Source of the DNA: Legionellaceae bacterium
GTDB taxonomy: Bacteria > Pseudomonadota > Gammaproteobacteria > Legionellales > Legionellaceae
DNA length: 48,668 nucleotides
Reading direction: 5' to 3'
Assembly (NCBI GenBank): GCA_030148065.1
Contig: JASBUC010000045.1
Coordinates: 1 to 48,668, forward strand
Shown here: positions 1 through 9,519 of the stretch, piece after piece
Numbering within the stretch: the first letter of the stretch is position 1
Layout: the number at the start of each line of letters is the position of its first letter
Made by a program: the position numbers and the translations under genes
The notes under the pieces: model-generated
Told to the model about the DNA's origin: nothing
Databases searched by the model: none
Seen by the model: only the letters and a program-made list of their open reading frames with translations

Positions 1-122
1 AAAAGGTGCTCCTTTTAACCCAGTAGGCTCTCAAAATTGCGTGACACTAAGCCAGAGCTGTTTTCACTGTACGGTTTTGATGCTTCGGCGTACAATTTAG
101 TTTTTACCGATAGAGTGTTTGC
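1..122. other. Left-edge sequence upstream of the exporter gene, no gene called
   Basis: One forward frame is open from the window edge to a TAG at 98-100, so this may be the tail of a gene truncated by the window, but its translation is not recognisable. A small stem (AAAAGG, loop TGCT, CCTTTT) lies at 1-16. TACAAT at 91-96 resembles a -10 box for the exporter gene, but the hexamer 17 bases upstream matches a -35 box poorly. None of these is firm. Confidence 0.2.
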
Positions 123-1286
123 GTGCATTTCTTTTTCTTGCTTCTTGTGTTGGGTGCCCTAGGTCAAGTTAGTTCGGATCTTTATTTACCCTCGATGCCG
201 GCGATCAGTGAATCACTTAACATGACCATCAACATGGTGCAGTTAAGCTTTTCAACCTTTCTGATGGGTTTTTCGATTGCTCAGTTAATCTACGCACCTC
301 TATCGGATGTGTACGGTCGCAGAAGACCGGTCCTGTGTGGCATTATCATTTGCTTAATTGGCACCATTGGTTGTCTGAGCGCCACTCATAGCTTGCAGCT
401 GCTGGCCTCGCGTTTTATTCAAGGGCTAGGGGCTGGCGTTGGGGACTCTTTATCAAGAGCCATCTTAAGAGACAGATATTCAGGCGATAAATTAGCGCGT
501 TGGGCCTCCTACTTAGGCATTGGTCATGTGGCAATTCTTGCAGCCGCTCCGTTTGTTGGTGGCTACATTCAGCATTTTGTTGGCTGGCGAGGGGTGTTTA
601 GTACCTTAGTGCTTTATGATTTGCTGCTCTTTATTGCAATTTTTCGCGCCTTACCAGAGACCAATCGGCTAAAGGGCCATCTAACCTTTAAAGACATTAG
701 ACAAAATGTTTGCCTGCTTATAAAGTCGCGAAAATTTGTCTCCTTTAGTTTGATTACCGCCTTAGTCTACGGCGGCATCATTGCCTGGTTAACGGTAGCA
801 CCTGCCCTACTTGAGCTAGAGCTTGGCTTTCGGCCCCAAGACTTAGGCTGGTTTGCACTGCTACTTGGCATTATTTTTGCGCTAGGCTCGTTCTTGAATG
901 CTAAGAAGGTCTCAGAGGTCGGTCTGTTTCGCATGATTGCCATTGGTTTATCGTTGATGATGGTCTCAGGTCTTTTGCTTAGTCTGCTCTATTGGAAGAT
1001 GGGGCTTAGCATTCCCGCTCTTATTTTCCCAGTCGCTTTGTTTTTATTTGCAGCAAGTTTTGTCTTTAGCAATGGCTTTGCCTACGCGCTGGATGAATTC
1101 TCTGACAGTGCGGGACTTGGTTGTGCAATTTTTACCTTCATACAAATCTTAGGTGGCGTCATTTCCAGTAGCTTAATGGCTTCATTGCACACCACTACCC
1201 AAATCACACTCTCCTTTATTATGTGCGGCTTTACGGCGGTGGCACTCTTAATCCTCATTTTTGCGGTCGACAAACCGCGCCTCTAG
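123..1286 (+). CDS. MFS drug exporter, Bcr/CflA family
   Basis: This is a 387-residue major facilitator superfamily permease, close to the usual 390-400 residues of the Bcr/CflA subfamily, which exports drugs such as bicyclomycin and chloramphenicol by proton antiport in the inner membrane. The N-terminus reads as transmembrane helix 1 followed by SSDLYLPSMPAI, the hallmark start of this subfamily. The loop 2-3 motif DVYGRRRPVL is seen around residues 62-71, and hydrophobic helices run to the C-terminus. The start is a GTG at 123, because an in-frame TAG lies at 111-113 with no ATG between. The Shine-Dalgarno sequence is weak. The family call is good; the substrate cannot be told from sequence. 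Confidence 0.85.
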   Translation: MHFFFLLLVLGALGQVSSDLYLPSMPAISESLNMTINMVQLSFSTFLMGFSIAQLIYAPLSDVYGRRRPVLCGIIICLIGTIGCLSATHSLQLLASRFIQGLGAGVGDSLSRAILRDRYSGDKLARWASYLGIGHVAILAAAPFVGGYIQHFVGWRGVFSTLVLYDLLLFIAIFRALPETNRLKGHLTFKDIRQNVCLLIKSRKFVSFSLITALVYGGIIAWLTVAPALLELELGFRPQDLGWFALLLGIIFALGSFLNAKKVSEVGLFRMIAIGLSLMMVSGLLLSLLYWKMGLSIPALIFPVALFLFAASFVFSNGFAYALDEFSDSAGLGCAIFTFIQILGGVISSSLMASLHTTTQITLSFIMCGFTAVALLILIFAVDKPRL

Positions 1287-1340
1287 AGAAATTTAACATT
1301 CTTAGGTATCCTTTTTTTATTTCTTAAAGAGAGGTCAAGG

Positions 1341-2927
1341 ATGACGGAATTATTAACGGTTACAAACAGCACTAGCCCCGAGGAATTAGAGACAGAGCTC
1401 CTATCGCAACAAGCGATTACAAGCGTTTCTTTTTCAGCATTAACTGGAGAAAAGAGCTTAAGTCAGCGACCCTTTGAGGAGGCTTGTGTCATGATTGAAC
1501 AGGTTTGTCAGTCGAATGCGCGCAGCCTTGATTTATCCATGCAAGGCTTAGAGATGCTCCCAGCTGAGAAGCTAATGACTCTGCTCTTACCAATTGCGTC
1601 GTCAAATCTTGTAAGCCTTAATGTGTCGGGAAATGCGTTCTTTCAGGCAGAAAGCCATGACTTCCCAAGCGTGCGTTTTTTTCAGTTAATTTCAGAGGGT
1701 GAACTAACAACGCTAAACCTAAGCAACACTGGGCTTGGACTGTTCGCTGGCAATGGCCGCTTAATGGAAGTTGCAGAGTCGCTCTCAACTTGCCAGCTTA
1801 ACTCTCTTTGTTTAGATGGCAATCAACTAGGCAGCTGTTTGGCTGATGAGCTTGAATCTTTCTTAGCAAAGGTTGCAGTGATGAGCACACTCAATGAGCT
1901 TTCTTTAATGGATAATCAGTTCGTTTGGCAAGAGCAGGATAAAGAAAGAGGGCGGGTGCTTAATTTAATTAAGCCGTTTCTCAATAGACCATTGCGCCAC
2001 TTAAATCTTGGCTTAAACCCAGAGTTGGCAGACTTACCGGCGCTAGGCTTGATTACCATGTTTGCCATGCTCTCAGCAGTAGCGCTTGAATCACTGTCTT
2101 TAAATGGCATTGATCTGGGTAAGTATTCGTTTGAGGATTTAAAAATATTTTTTGAAATGATTGCAGCTAGCCGTCTACAGCGTTTAGACATTGGTGATGC
2201 CATGTTTGACAAGTTAACTGCGACCGAGCTAGAAACACTTTTTGCCACCTTTGCAAGTAGTCAGCTGGTTGACTTACGAGCGGCTTATTTGTTTGAAGGT
2301 AAAAGTGCAAGCCCTGCAGAGTTTGAGGCCTTAGCAAAAGGGCTGCTTGAGATTAAAACGCTGCAACGCGTGGACTTAAGTGAAAATGATTTAAGCGCCT
2401 TTTCAGCAGAGGAGGGAGAGCTAAGTTTTAAGCGGTGGTATTTATCACTGTCTAAACACCCATCTCTACAGTTGTTAGCACTTAGAGAGGCCAACTTAGC
2501 AAGTTTAGAAGCAGAAGCGCGGCTTTCCTTTCTAAGCACTGGTCTTCGGATAGTGGTTGACCAAGAGAAAGAAAAAGAGCTCTATCAGGCGCTAGAGCTT
2601 GCCCATCAAGCAAAGACGGCGTCAAAAAGTGCAAGACGGCGGCAAGACGCATTACATCAGCCCAACAGAGAGGATCTTTTAAGGCTTGCCAATAAAGCAG
2701 GCTTTTCATCTGAAGAGGAGTGTGATGAGTTAACAGCATTAGACTCCTCGCAGGACTCAGGCAACTGGCGAGTTGTAAGCCCTCAGCCTGCGAGTCAAAC
2801 AAAAAGCTCTTTTTGGTTTGAGCAATTCTTGTTGACGCCAAAGGAGGCCTCCAGTCAAGGGAGCAAAGAGATGGAGGATTTTCACCTGCTTTGGAGCGCC
2901 TTCGACACGGGACCTGGATTTTACTAG
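1341..2927 (+). CDS. Leucine-rich-repeat protein, possible effector
   Basis: This 528-residue soluble protein has no signal peptide or membrane segment. Residues about 55-410 contain repeated leucine-rich units of the ribonuclease-inhibitor style, for example LDLSMQGLEMLP, LNVSGNAF, LNLSNTGLGLF, LCLDGNQLG, LSLMDNQF, LNLGLNPEL and VDLSENDLSAF, spaced by variable helical segments. The last 120 residues are polar and probably disordered. AAGAGAGG lies a few bases before the ATG, a good ribosome binding site. It follows the exporter by 54 bases and its stop is 5 bases from the end of the convergent pgk gene. LRR proteins of this type are common among translocated effectors of intracellular gammaproteobacteria. 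That role is inference; no secretion signal was identified. Confidence 0.7.
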   Translation: MTELLTVTNSTSPEELETELLSQQAITSVSFSALTGEKSLSQRPFEEACVMIEQVCQSNARSLDLSMQGLEMLPAEKLMTLLLPIASSNLVSLNVSGNAFFQAESHDFPSVRFFQLISEGELTTLNLSNTGLGLFAGNGRLMEVAESLSTCQLNSLCLDGNQLGSCLADELESFLAKVAVMSTLNELSLMDNQFVWQEQDKERGRVLNLIKPFLNRPLRHLNLGLNPELADLPALGLITMFAMLSAVALESLSLNGIDLGKYSFEDLKIFFEMIAASRLQRLDIGDAMFDKLTATELETLFATFASSQLVDLRAAYLFEGKSASPAEFEALAKGLLEIKTLQRVDLSENDLSAFSAEEGELSFKRWYLSLSKHPSLQLLALREANLASLEAEARLSFLSTGLRIVVDQEKEKELYQALELAHQAKTASKSARRRQDALHQPNREDLLRLANKAGFSSEEECDELTALDSSQDSGNWRVVSPQPASQTKSSFWFEQFLLTPKEASSQGSKEMEDFHLLWSAFDTGPGFY

Positions 2928-2932
2928 TATAG

Positions 2933-4087
2933 TTAGCCGAGTGCGGCAACCCCTGGTAGGGCTTTTCCTTCTAAGTACTCTAAGAAGGCGCCGCCTCCGG
3001 TTGAAATGTAGGAGATGTTGTTTTGCAGGCCACATTTGTCGATGGCGGCTAAGGTGTCGCCTCCGCCTGCTAGTGAATAGGCATCACTCTCGGCAACAGC
3101 AAAGGCCATCTCTTTGGTGCCATAAGAAAAGGGGGCGTACTCAAAGACGCCAATTGGCCCATTCCAGATGATGGTTTTGGCTTGTTCAATTAAGGTTTTA
3201 AAATGAGCAACAGTCGAAGGGCCCATGTCCAAAATCATGTCGTCTTCGGCAATATCAGCGAGGGCCTTGGTGTAAGCGGGAGCCGTTTCACTAAGCTGTT
3301 TGGCAACCACTACGTCACTTGGCATGGGAATGGTTTTACCAGAGCTTAGCAGTTCTTTGGCTTCATCGAGTAGATCTTCTTCATAGAGCGAATTGCCAAT
3401 TTCATGGCCTTGAGCTTTTAGAAAAGTATTGGTAATGCCGCCTCCAACTATCAAGGTGTCGACGTGGTTTAAAAGCTCTTTTAACAATTTTAATTTGCCA
3501 GAGACTTTTGAGCCACCAACAATGGCAAGCACCGGCCGTTCTGGTGACTTAAACACGTTCTTGAGGGCTTTTAGCTCTTGCATGAGCAAAGGCCCCGCAC
3601 AAGCCTTTGGCGCATATTTTGCAACACCAACGGTGGAGGCGTGCGCTCTGTGGGCCGAGCCAAAGGCATCCATCACAAAGACATCACAAAGAGCGGCCAG
3701 TTGTTTAGAGAGAGTGTCCTCGTTTGCTTTTTCGCCAGGATTAAAGCGAACGTTCTCAAGTAACACAATCTCGCCAGGGCTCGGGGTTTGGAAGGTCTCT
3801 AAATAGTGACTTTCGAGTCGAACCGGTCGGTTTAGGGCTTTCTCTAGGTAGTCTGCAACCGGTGCTAGACTTAAACGTTTATCAAAATGGCCTTCTTTCG
3901 GGCGACCTAGATGAGACATCAAAATAAGAGCGGCACCCTTTTCCAGAGCCAACTCGATGGTTGGTAATGCTGCTAGTAAACGCTTATCACTGGTGATTAA
4001 GCCGTCTCGAATGGGCACATTGAAGTCCTCTCGGATTAATACTCGTTGATCTCTTAAATCAAGATCGTTCATTGCTACAATTGCCAT
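2933..4087 (-). CDS. pgk: Phosphoglycerate kinase
   Basis: This cytosolic glycolytic enzyme interconverts 1,3-bisphosphoglycerate + ADP and 3-phosphoglycerate + ATP. The 384-residue length fits the family. The N-terminal pattern [20 protein letters not shown], the SHLGRP triose-binding segment, [18 protein letters not shown] and the C-terminal GGGDT plus STGGGA loops are all present, so the enzyme looks intact. I place the start at the ATG at 4087 (MAIVAMNDL), which matches the usual N-terminus. The open frame extends 7 codons upstream to 4108, and no strong Shine-Dalgarno sequence separates the choices. The gene stands alone, without gap, tkt, pyk or fba beside it, and is convergent with the LRR gene. 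Confidence 0.97.
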   Translation of the reverse strand: MAIVAMNDLDLRDQRVLIREDFNVPIRDGLITSDKRLLAALPTIELALEKGAALILMSHLGRPKEGHFDKRLSLAPVADYLEKALNRPVRLESHYLETFQTPSPGEIVLLENVRFNPGEKANEDTLSKQLAALCDVFVMDAFGSAHRAHASTVGVAKYAPKACAGPLLMQELKALKNVFKSPERPVLAIVGGSKVSGKLKLLKELLNHVDTLIVGGGITNTFLKAQGHEIGNSLYEEDLLDEAKELLSSGKTIPMPSDVVVAKQLSETAPAYTKALADIAEDDMILDMGPSTVAHFKTLIEQAKTIIWNGPIGVFEYAPFSYGTKEMAFAVAESDAYSLAGGGDTLAAIDKCGLQNNISYISTGGGAFLEYLEGKALPGVAALG

Positions 4088-4221
4088 TAGAGTGCCCTGT
4101 CTGTTCAAAGTTTCAAAATCCTACCACAGCAAGCCTTGCGAGTGGAGAGGCTTTGATTGTAAAAAAGAAAGAGAGCCGGCATAACTGCCCACAATTGTGC
4201 CATTGTGTTTTATTGATGTGA

Positions 4222-5355
4222 TTATAGACCCATACGACGGCTTTGTGAGAGCTGCGCTTGTTTCACCTCGATAAACGCGATGCCTTTAGTGTAGTCTTTG
4301 GGGTTTTTAGGATTCGCAGGCGTGGAATCTTTTTGGTTCTTCTTGAGAATAGAACCTACCTTTTCTAAAAGATCATTTTTGTCGTTTGTACTTAATTCCC
4401 CTGTTTGACAGATTTTGTCGACAAAGGCTTGAAAGGAAGCTGTTTTCCCCTTAGGGTTGCCGCCAAATCCATACAGTCTGCGAGGTCTAACCAGCTCTAA
4501 CACATAAGCCTTTAAGTTTTCATCACCAGGGGTCGTTTCGTAATTCCCTTTCAGCTGTTCTAAGGTTTTAATTTTTTTCTCTTTAGTGTCTTCTTTTTCA
4601 TCTGGTTTGCAATCACTGACTTTTTGATTGGTCTCAAGCATAATTTGGCTGACTTTTAATTGTAATTTTTTTGGATGAGAGCTTGGTTGACTGAAAAATG
4701 TAAATAATGAGGCTGACGGATGGGTGTCTTCAGAGCGTGTACGGAGGTCTTTTTGCTCTCTCAAAGAATCTGATTTAGCCGCGTTTAGTTGAGTTATTTG
4801 GCGGGCAATAATGGGCTGTTTGCTAAGAGTTTTTTCAAGATCGGCTAACTCATGGCCAGGATCGTGACCATACCCCTCCGTATCATGAAATACATCTTCT
4901 TCGTTTAAATTAAGAGCTTGGCGAACAGTCGCTTGATTCTCGGCAGTGATTATGTGAGGGGTGTATAAAAATATTTTGGCATCAGGTCGTGCCGCTTTAA
5001 TCTCGTCTTTAAGTTTTCTTAGTGTTTTGAGTTCTTCATCAAAGGTCTTTTGATGATGAATACCCATACTGGCAGTAAGTATAAAGATGGGAACAGAAGC
5101 ATAATATCGTTGACGATACTTATATTCAGAATCAATTCTCTCTAGAGAGAGTCCTTGAAGAGGACTTTCTGCCTTTTCAATATTTCTGGGTGTCAAAATT
5201 GGACCAAGTAGGAGTTTAGCCTTATTCTCGTTTGGAGGCACGATTGTGGTGTTACTCTTAATAAGTTTTTGTAGACAGCTGTAGTCAGATATAGGGCTGG
5301 TTCCTACAATGGCAATAGGTGCATACCTTGAGCTAGAGTTGATAGGGGTGGACAT
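4222..5355 (-). CDS. Orphan 377-residue protein, function unknown
   Basis: I do not recognise this protein. It has no signal peptide and no membrane helix. Residues 1-150 look like a folded alpha/beta region with hydrophobic strands (APIAIVGTSP, VPIFILTASMG, AKIFLYTPHI). Residues about 190-260 are lysine- and glutamate-rich, with likely coiled-coil or disordered character. The C-terminal 60 residues are very polar and end QLSQSRRMGL. AAAGGA lies just upstream of the ATG, and an extended -10 element lies about 33 bases upstream, so it probably has its own promoter. A host-directed role is possible given the neighbouring LRR gene, but nothing in the sequence proves it. Confidence 0.6.
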   Translation of the reverse strand: MSTPINSSSRYAPIAIVGTSPISDYSCLQKLIKSNTTIVPPNENKAKLLLGPILTPRNIEKAESPLQGLSLERIDSEYKYRQRYYASVPIFILTASMGIHHQKTFDEELKTLRKLKDEIKAARPDAKIFLYTPHIITAENQATVRQALNLNEEDVFHDTEGYGHDPGHELADLEKTLSKQPIIARQITQLNAAKSDSLREQKDLRTRSEDTHPSASLFTFFSQPSSHPKKLQLKVSQIMLETNQKVSDCKPDEKEDTKEKKIKTLEQLKGNYETTPGDENLKAYVLELVRPRRLYGFGGNPKGKTASFQAFVDKICQTGELSTNDKNDLLEKVGSILKKNQKDSTPANPKNPKDYTKGIAFIEVKQAQLSQSRRMGL

Positions 5356-5387
5356 GGTTCCTTTCTTGGTTTGTCTGAATACATACA

Positions 5388-5396
5388 GTATAGCAA
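5388..5396 (-). promoter_or_regulatory. Extended -10 promoter for the 377-residue orphan gene
   Basis: On the minus strand the sequence reads TGCTATACT, an extended -10 element (TG, one base, TATACT), about 26 bases upstream of a plausible leader start. There is no good -35 hexamer, which is typical of extended -10 promoters. It lies between this gene and the upstream exported-protein gene. Confidence 0.45.
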
Positions 5397-5418
5397 AAAT
5401 ACAATAATTTCATTTTTC

Positions 5419-5955
5419 CTACATCATGTTAGTGTTGATGGTGCTGTTTGGGGATTTTCCTTGCAAAATGGTGTTGTTGCCTTCTGGTAGGGCAATGGGG
5501 TCGATAAAAATGAGGGCATTGCCAAGCACCATTTCTTGCACCCAGTCATCATCACTATCAATAATCAGCGTGGTTGTCTCTTTAGTGGTTGATATATCAG
5601 TGATTTTAACGGTGATCATCTTGTTACCAAAGACAAGAGCGGCATTGGGTGGGGCTTTTCTTATTAGATCGCTGCTTTGCCATAGAGCATTAAATTGCTG
5701 GGCACTCAGAATTTTTGAAATTCGATTGGGCTTTTTTGAGAAGGTTAGGACTTTGTTGATGTTGGCATGAGGCAGCAGCAGTGAGAGCTTCTCTTGCGAA
5801 TTTTTCTTAATTTCAGCATTTTGGGTGGTAATAATAAAGAGCCACTCAAGTGGCGAGTCATTATTTTCTAGAAGCGGAGATTGCTCGTTTGCCGAGATCG
5901 AAAAACTTGCAAGAGCAAGCAGTAGCGGCAGGAAGAGACGTCGGATAACAGTCAT
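5419..5955 (-). CDS. Small exported protein, function unknown
   Basis: This is a 178-residue protein with a clear Sec signal peptide: basic MTVIRR, then a leucine/alanine-rich core (LFLPLLLALASF), with cleavage probably after SISA near residue 22. There is no cysteine at the cleavage site, so it is not a lipoprotein. The mature part is a mixed alpha/beta sequence of about 155 residues with no recognised motif, and the last 15 residues are Asn/Ser/Thr-rich. It is transcribed toward the 377-residue orphan, 63 bases away. A periplasmic location is inferred from the signal peptide; the function is unknown. Confidence 0.65.
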   Translation of the reverse strand: MTVIRRLFLPLLLALASFSISANEQSPLLENNDSPLEWLFIITTQNAEIKKNSQEKLSLLLPHANINKVLTFSKKPNRISKILSAQQFNALWQSSDLIRKAPPNAALVFGNKMITVKITDISTTKETTTLIIDSDDDWVQEMVLGNALIFIDPIALPEGNNTILQGKSPNSTINTNMM

Positions 5956-6114
5956 TATTAGCTCATAATTTATACAGAGTTATAAGTTCAGTTTAGTCTA
6001 ATATACCCAAATAGTGAGCTTCTCAACCATTGCCGTGTCTATAGACATTATTTTGTTTCCCTGCACCCAAATAAAGCGAGTTGACCATACGCTCTCAATC
6101 CATTTTGAAGAAAA

Positions 6115-7293
6115 CTATTCGAGGATAAAACCATCGAGTAACTTTGGCTCGAACCAGGTTGATTTGGGGGGCATTACGAGCATGTTATCAGCAATGCTAA
6201 TGAGCGTCTTGGCGCTTACTGGGCAAACACTAAAGCCTAACACTGTCTCCTCCAGGCTTTGCTTTTCAAGCTCGAGTAAAGCCGTCTCACCACCGATAAA
6301 TGATAGGCGCGGATCGGCGCGTAGATCAGTGACGTTCAGTAGAGGCTCAAAAATATGCGCTTGTAAGAGGCCAGCACCCGTTGAGTCCTCCGTAAGTTTA
6401 GGGTTTTTTATCGTCAACAAATACCAGTCACCCTTATGGCAAACGCCAACTTGATTTAACCTTGTGGGAGAGATGGGGGCGTTTTGTTTTTGCAGTGAGA
6501 AATCATGTTTGAGGGCATGGATAATAGCCTCACACTCTTGTGAGTTCTTCGCTTTAAAGAGTCGGTGATAGCCCAAAATGTTTAGTTGCTTTTCGCAAAA
6601 AGCAACAGAGAGCACATAGGGCACAAAGTCATCGGGTGCAGTTTGGCTAAGCTCTTCTAATGTTTGATGCCTGTGATGGCCGTCTGCAATGTATAAGTGG
6701 GGTAACTGCTGAGCCAGAGTAAGTAGTCTTTCTTGGGTCTCTTTGTCAAAAGGGATAAACAGGGCATGCTCATAGCCTTGCTGATCGTGAGTGGTTATTA
6801 CTGGAGAGAGAGTACAACAAAGTTCATCTAACAGGGTCGTTAATTCATCATGGTCTTGGTAGCACACTAAGATAGGGCTAATTTGAGACTTTAAGTGGCC
6901 AGTTAACAATTTTTGTTCTGCAATTTTCTTCTGACGGGTGTGTTCGTGCTTTTTTATTTTATTGACATGAGTGAGGCTTATAAAGCCAGTTTGTGAATGG
7001 TCACCTTTTTTTATTTGATAGAGCGCAATACTTGGCTCACTAAATGCTTTCACAAAAGGCGCCTCCTTTAGATCATTTAGCTTATGTTGAGCGTACGCAA
7101 GCGCGTCATCATCTAATTCACTCTTGCCAAGACAAGTTTCAGCACGGGTGATGTGAGCAAGGTTAAGTGAGTCTTGCTCGCTATAATGCCTAACCTCATC
7201 CCCACTTAACACGTCATAAGGTGGTGCTAACACGTTAGCATTATCGCTTAAATAGTAACCAGTTAGCGGCTTTATTAAAGGAGTTTTATCCAC
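6115..7293 (-). CDS. DUF1015 family protein
   Basis: This 392-residue cytosolic protein belongs to the DUF1015 family. Its hallmarks are APPYDVLSGDE near residues 23-33, the HEHTRQKKI segment near 116-124, and the YIADGHHRHQT motif near 200-210, whose histidines and acidic residue suggest a metal or nucleotide site. The biochemical role of the family is not settled; in many bacteria its members sit beside serine biosynthesis genes (serA, serC), but none is visible here. It is divergent from the first polysaccharide gene across a 138-base gap that holds a promoter on the plus strand. Confidence 0.85.
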   Translation of the reverse strand: MDKTPLIKPLTGYYLSDNANVLAPPYDVLSGDEVRHYSEQDSLNLAHITRAETCLGKSELDDDALAYAQHKLNDLKEAPFVKAFSEPSIALYQIKKGDHSQTGFISLTHVNKIKKHEHTRQKKIAEQKLLTGHLKSQISPILVCYQDHDELTTLLDELCCTLSPVITTHDQQGYEHALFIPFDKETQERLLTLAQQLPHLYIADGHHRHQTLEELSQTAPDDFVPYVLSVAFCEKQLNILGYHRLFKAKNSQECEAIIHALKHDFSLQKQNAPISPTRLNQVGVCHKGDWYLLTIKNPKLTEDSTGAGLLQAHIFEPLLNVTDLRADPRLSFIGGETALLELEKQSLEETVLGFSVCPVSAKTLISIADNMLVMPPKSTWFEPKLLDGFILE

Positions 7294-7367
7294 GAGAGTG
7301 TTCCAATGACTGTTTTACAGAACATAACACGCATAAATAAATCGTTGAAGTGTAAACCAAATCCAAA

Positions 7368-7396
7368 TAGACTTTTCCGCATTTACTCGATATAAA
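7368..7396 (+). promoter_or_regulatory. Sigma-70 type promoter for the start of the polysaccharide locus
   Basis: TAGACT at 7368-7373 (4 of 6 matches to a -35 box) is followed after exactly 17 bases by TATAAA at 7391-7396 (5 of 6 matches to a -10 box). Transcription would start near 7403, giving a leader of about 30 bases before the acyltransferase ATG at 7432. It lies in the divergent gap with the DUF1015 gene. Confidence 0.5.
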
Positions 7397-7431
7397 AACA
7401 AGCGTTCGATTATGGGGAGCGCGATTTAATT

Positions 7432-8130
7432 ATGCCAGATTTATTTATTGAAAGAGGTGAACTTCATTTATTTGAGACCCTAAAGAAGCAGTTAGCAAAC
7501 TTATTTCATTTCCATCGTTCTGATGCTAAAGGGCTTAAACTAGCTCTGTTAAATGCTCTAGGTAGACTCTCATATGCGTTTTCTTTCAATAAGTGCAAGT
7601 ATTTCACACAAAATAATTCAGTCTATTTTAATCCTTATCATGCTTCACAGTATTGTATTTTTTTATACTTTTTAGGGTATGAGCTTGGAAAAGATGTAAA
7701 AACTAAGTGTTTAGCTGACAGAGTCTATTATTTGAACAAAGTGCTAAATGGCCTAGATCTGTATCATCAAGTAAAAATGCCAGACATCTTTTTCTTAGAT
7801 CACCCAGTTGGAAGTGTTATCGGCCGGGCAACATTTGGTAATTACTTTTCTTTTTACCAAAACTGCACGATTGGACAGAGTAATAAGAAGTCGCCACGGA
7901 TAGGAAATAATGTAAAAATGTGGCCGGGAAGTGCGATTGTTGGCGACTGTGAGATTGGAGATAATGTTGTAGTTGGCATGGGAGCACAAATTAAGGATCA
8001 GTCGGTAGGTAGTAATAGCTTGGTGTTCGGGCAGTCGCCAAATTTAATTATTAAGAGTAAGACGGAACATTACTTTGAGTCAGATGTTCTGAAGCTTTGC
8101 CCAGAGAATTACGTATCAATTTTTGAATAA
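7432..8130 (+). CDS. Hexapeptide-repeat acyltransferase, serine acetyltransferase-like
   Basis: This is a 232-residue protein. The C-terminal half (about 128-215) carries left-handed beta-helix hexapeptide repeats, for example IGRATFGNYFSFYQNCTIG, IGNNVKMWPGSAIVG and IGDNVVVGMGAQI. The N-terminal half is helical, as in serine O-acetyltransferases. The expected chemistry is transfer of an acetyl group from acetyl-CoA to a hydroxyl or amine. Its position next to UDP-glucose dehydrogenase suggests the acceptor is a sugar or polysaccharide rather than serine. GGGGAG lies 12 bases before the ATG, a rather long spacing. Codon use looks more A/T-rich than in the ugd gene that follows. Confidence 0.75.
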   Translation: MPDLFIERGELHLFETLKKQLANLFHFHRSDAKGLKLALLNALGRLSYAFSFNKCKYFTQNNSVYFNPYHASQYCIFLYFLGYELGKDVKTKCLADRVYYLNKVLNGLDLYHQVKMPDIFFLDHPVGSVIGRATFGNYFSFYQNCTIGQSNKKSPRIGNNVKMWPGSAIVGDCEIGDNVVVGMGAQIKDQSVGSNSLVFGQSPNLIIKSKTEHYFESDVLKLCPENYVSIFE

Positions 8131-8151
8131 GAATAGAAGGAAAGACCCTAT

Positions 8152-9477
8152 ATGAGGATTGGAATTTTTGGGACGGGGTACGTCGGTCTTATCACTGGTG
8201 CCTGTTTTGCTGAAATGGGTAACCACGTTACCTGCGTGGACGTCGATGAAGAAAAAATTGCCAAACTGAATCAAGGACACTCTCCTATTTATGAGCCAGG
8301 CCTAGAAGAATTGTTGGCGAAAAACTTAAAAAAACAGTATCTCAGTTTTACGAGTGATGCAAAAGAGGCCATAGAGCAATCGGAGCTTTTATTTATTGCT
8401 GTAGGCACGCCCTCTGATCAGGATGGCTCAGCCGATCTAAAATACGTACTAAAGGTTGCCGAGACCATTGGCGAAAACTTGAGTGATTACAAAGTTGTGG
8501 TTAATAAATCCACCGTTCCGGTGGGCACTTGTGACAAAGTCCGTCAAAAAATTCAAGAAGTACAAGATAGGTTAAATCGGCATGTTTCTTTTGATGTGGT
8601 TTCAAACCCTGAGTTCTTAAAAGAGGGTGCGGCCATTTCAGATTGCATGAAACCCGATAGAATCATCATTGGCACGGACTCTGAAAAAGCAGAAACCTTA
8701 ATGCGTGAACTCTATCAACCCTTTAACCGCAACAACGAGCGAGTGATGGTGATGGACCCTCGTTCTGCCGAGCTTACTAAATACGTTTCCAACGCCATGC
8801 TTGCGACCAAAATTAGTTTTATGAATGAGATGAGTCAGATTGCTGAGCGGGTGGGTGCAGACATTGATAAGGTGCGAATTGGGATAGGCAGTGACAGTCG
8901 TATTGGCCCACATTTTATCTATCCAGGCTGTGGTTATGGCGGCTCATGTTTTCCAAAAGACATTCGTGCGCTCAACAAAATGGCAGAGCAAGTCTCTTAT
9001 AAGGCTGAGTTACTCGCCTCTGTTGATCGTGTCAACAGCAATCAAAAGAAGGTGTTATTTAACAAGTTGCTTGATTTCTATCATGGGGATTTACAAGATA
9101 AAACCATTTGTGTGTGGGGACTTGCATTTAAACCGAATACCGATGACATTCGGGAAGCTTCCTCGAGAGTTTTAGTTGAAGCCTTATGGGAAAGAGGGGC
9201 ACGAGTGCAGGCCTACGATCCAGAAGCGGCAGATAATTTTCAAGAAGCCTATGGCATTAGAGAAGATTATCGTCTTTATGACAGTGCTTATGAGGCACTT
9301 AATAATTCAGACGCGCTGTGTGTGTTAACTGAGTGGATGGAGTTTCGCTCACCTGACTTTAATTTGATACGAGCAAGAGTCAAAGACAAAGTTATTTTTG
9401 ATGGACGCAATTTGTATCATCCGAAAAATTTGTCAGAAAATGATCTGCAATACTTTGCCATTGGTCGCGGAAAATGA
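8152..9477 (+). CDS. ugd: UDP-glucose 6-dehydrogenase
   Basis: This cytosolic enzyme oxidises UDP-glucose to UDP-glucuronate with two NAD+. The 441-residue length is typical of the bacterial form. Visible are the N-terminal Rossmann motif GTGYVGL (residues 7-13), the STVPVGT segment, the NPEFLKEG segment, and the catalytic cysteine C266 in GYGGSCFPKD. The C-terminal domain contains GLAFKPNTDDIRE. AGAAGGA lies upstream of the ATG. The product feeds the UDP-glucuronate 4-epimerase encoded at 10660, so the two genes together make UDP-galacturonate. Confidence 0.95.
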   Translation: MRIGIFGTGYVGLITGACFAEMGNHVTCVDVDEEKIAKLNQGHSPIYEPGLEELLAKNLKKQYLSFTSDAKEAIEQSELLFIAVGTPSDQDGSADLKYVLKVAETIGENLSDYKVVVNKSTVPVGTCDKVRQKIQEVQDRLNRHVSFDVVSNPEFLKEGAAISDCMKPDRIIIGTDSEKAETLMRELYQPFNRNNERVMVMDPRSAELTKYVSNAMLATKISFMNEMSQIAERVGADIDKVRIGIGSDSRIGPHFIYPGCGYGGSCFPKDIRALNKMAEQVSYKAELLASVDRVNSNQKKVLFNKLLDFYHGDLQDKTICVWGLAFKPNTDDIREASSRVLVEALWERGARVQAYDPEAADNFQEAYGIREDYRLYDSAYEALNNSDALCVLTEWMEFRSPDFNLIRARVKDKVIFDGRNLYHPKNLSENDLQYFAIGRGK

Positions 9478-9519
9478 CCAACAGATTGATTGATTGTTGA
9501 TCATAAAGACAATGCTTTA

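Noticed and set aside
1-100. Truncated upstream gene
   Set aside because: One frame is open from the edge to 98, but 32 codons without recognisable similarity are not enough to call a gene.
2482-3171. Overlapping open frames on both strands near the LRR/pgk junction
   Set aside because: They are shadows of the LRR and pgk genes with arginine- or serine-rich low-complexity translations and no family signature.
4140-4215. Terminator after the 377-residue orphan gene on the minus strand
   Set aside because: A GGCA/TGCC stem of only four pairs precedes a T-rich run; the stem is too short to call with confidence.
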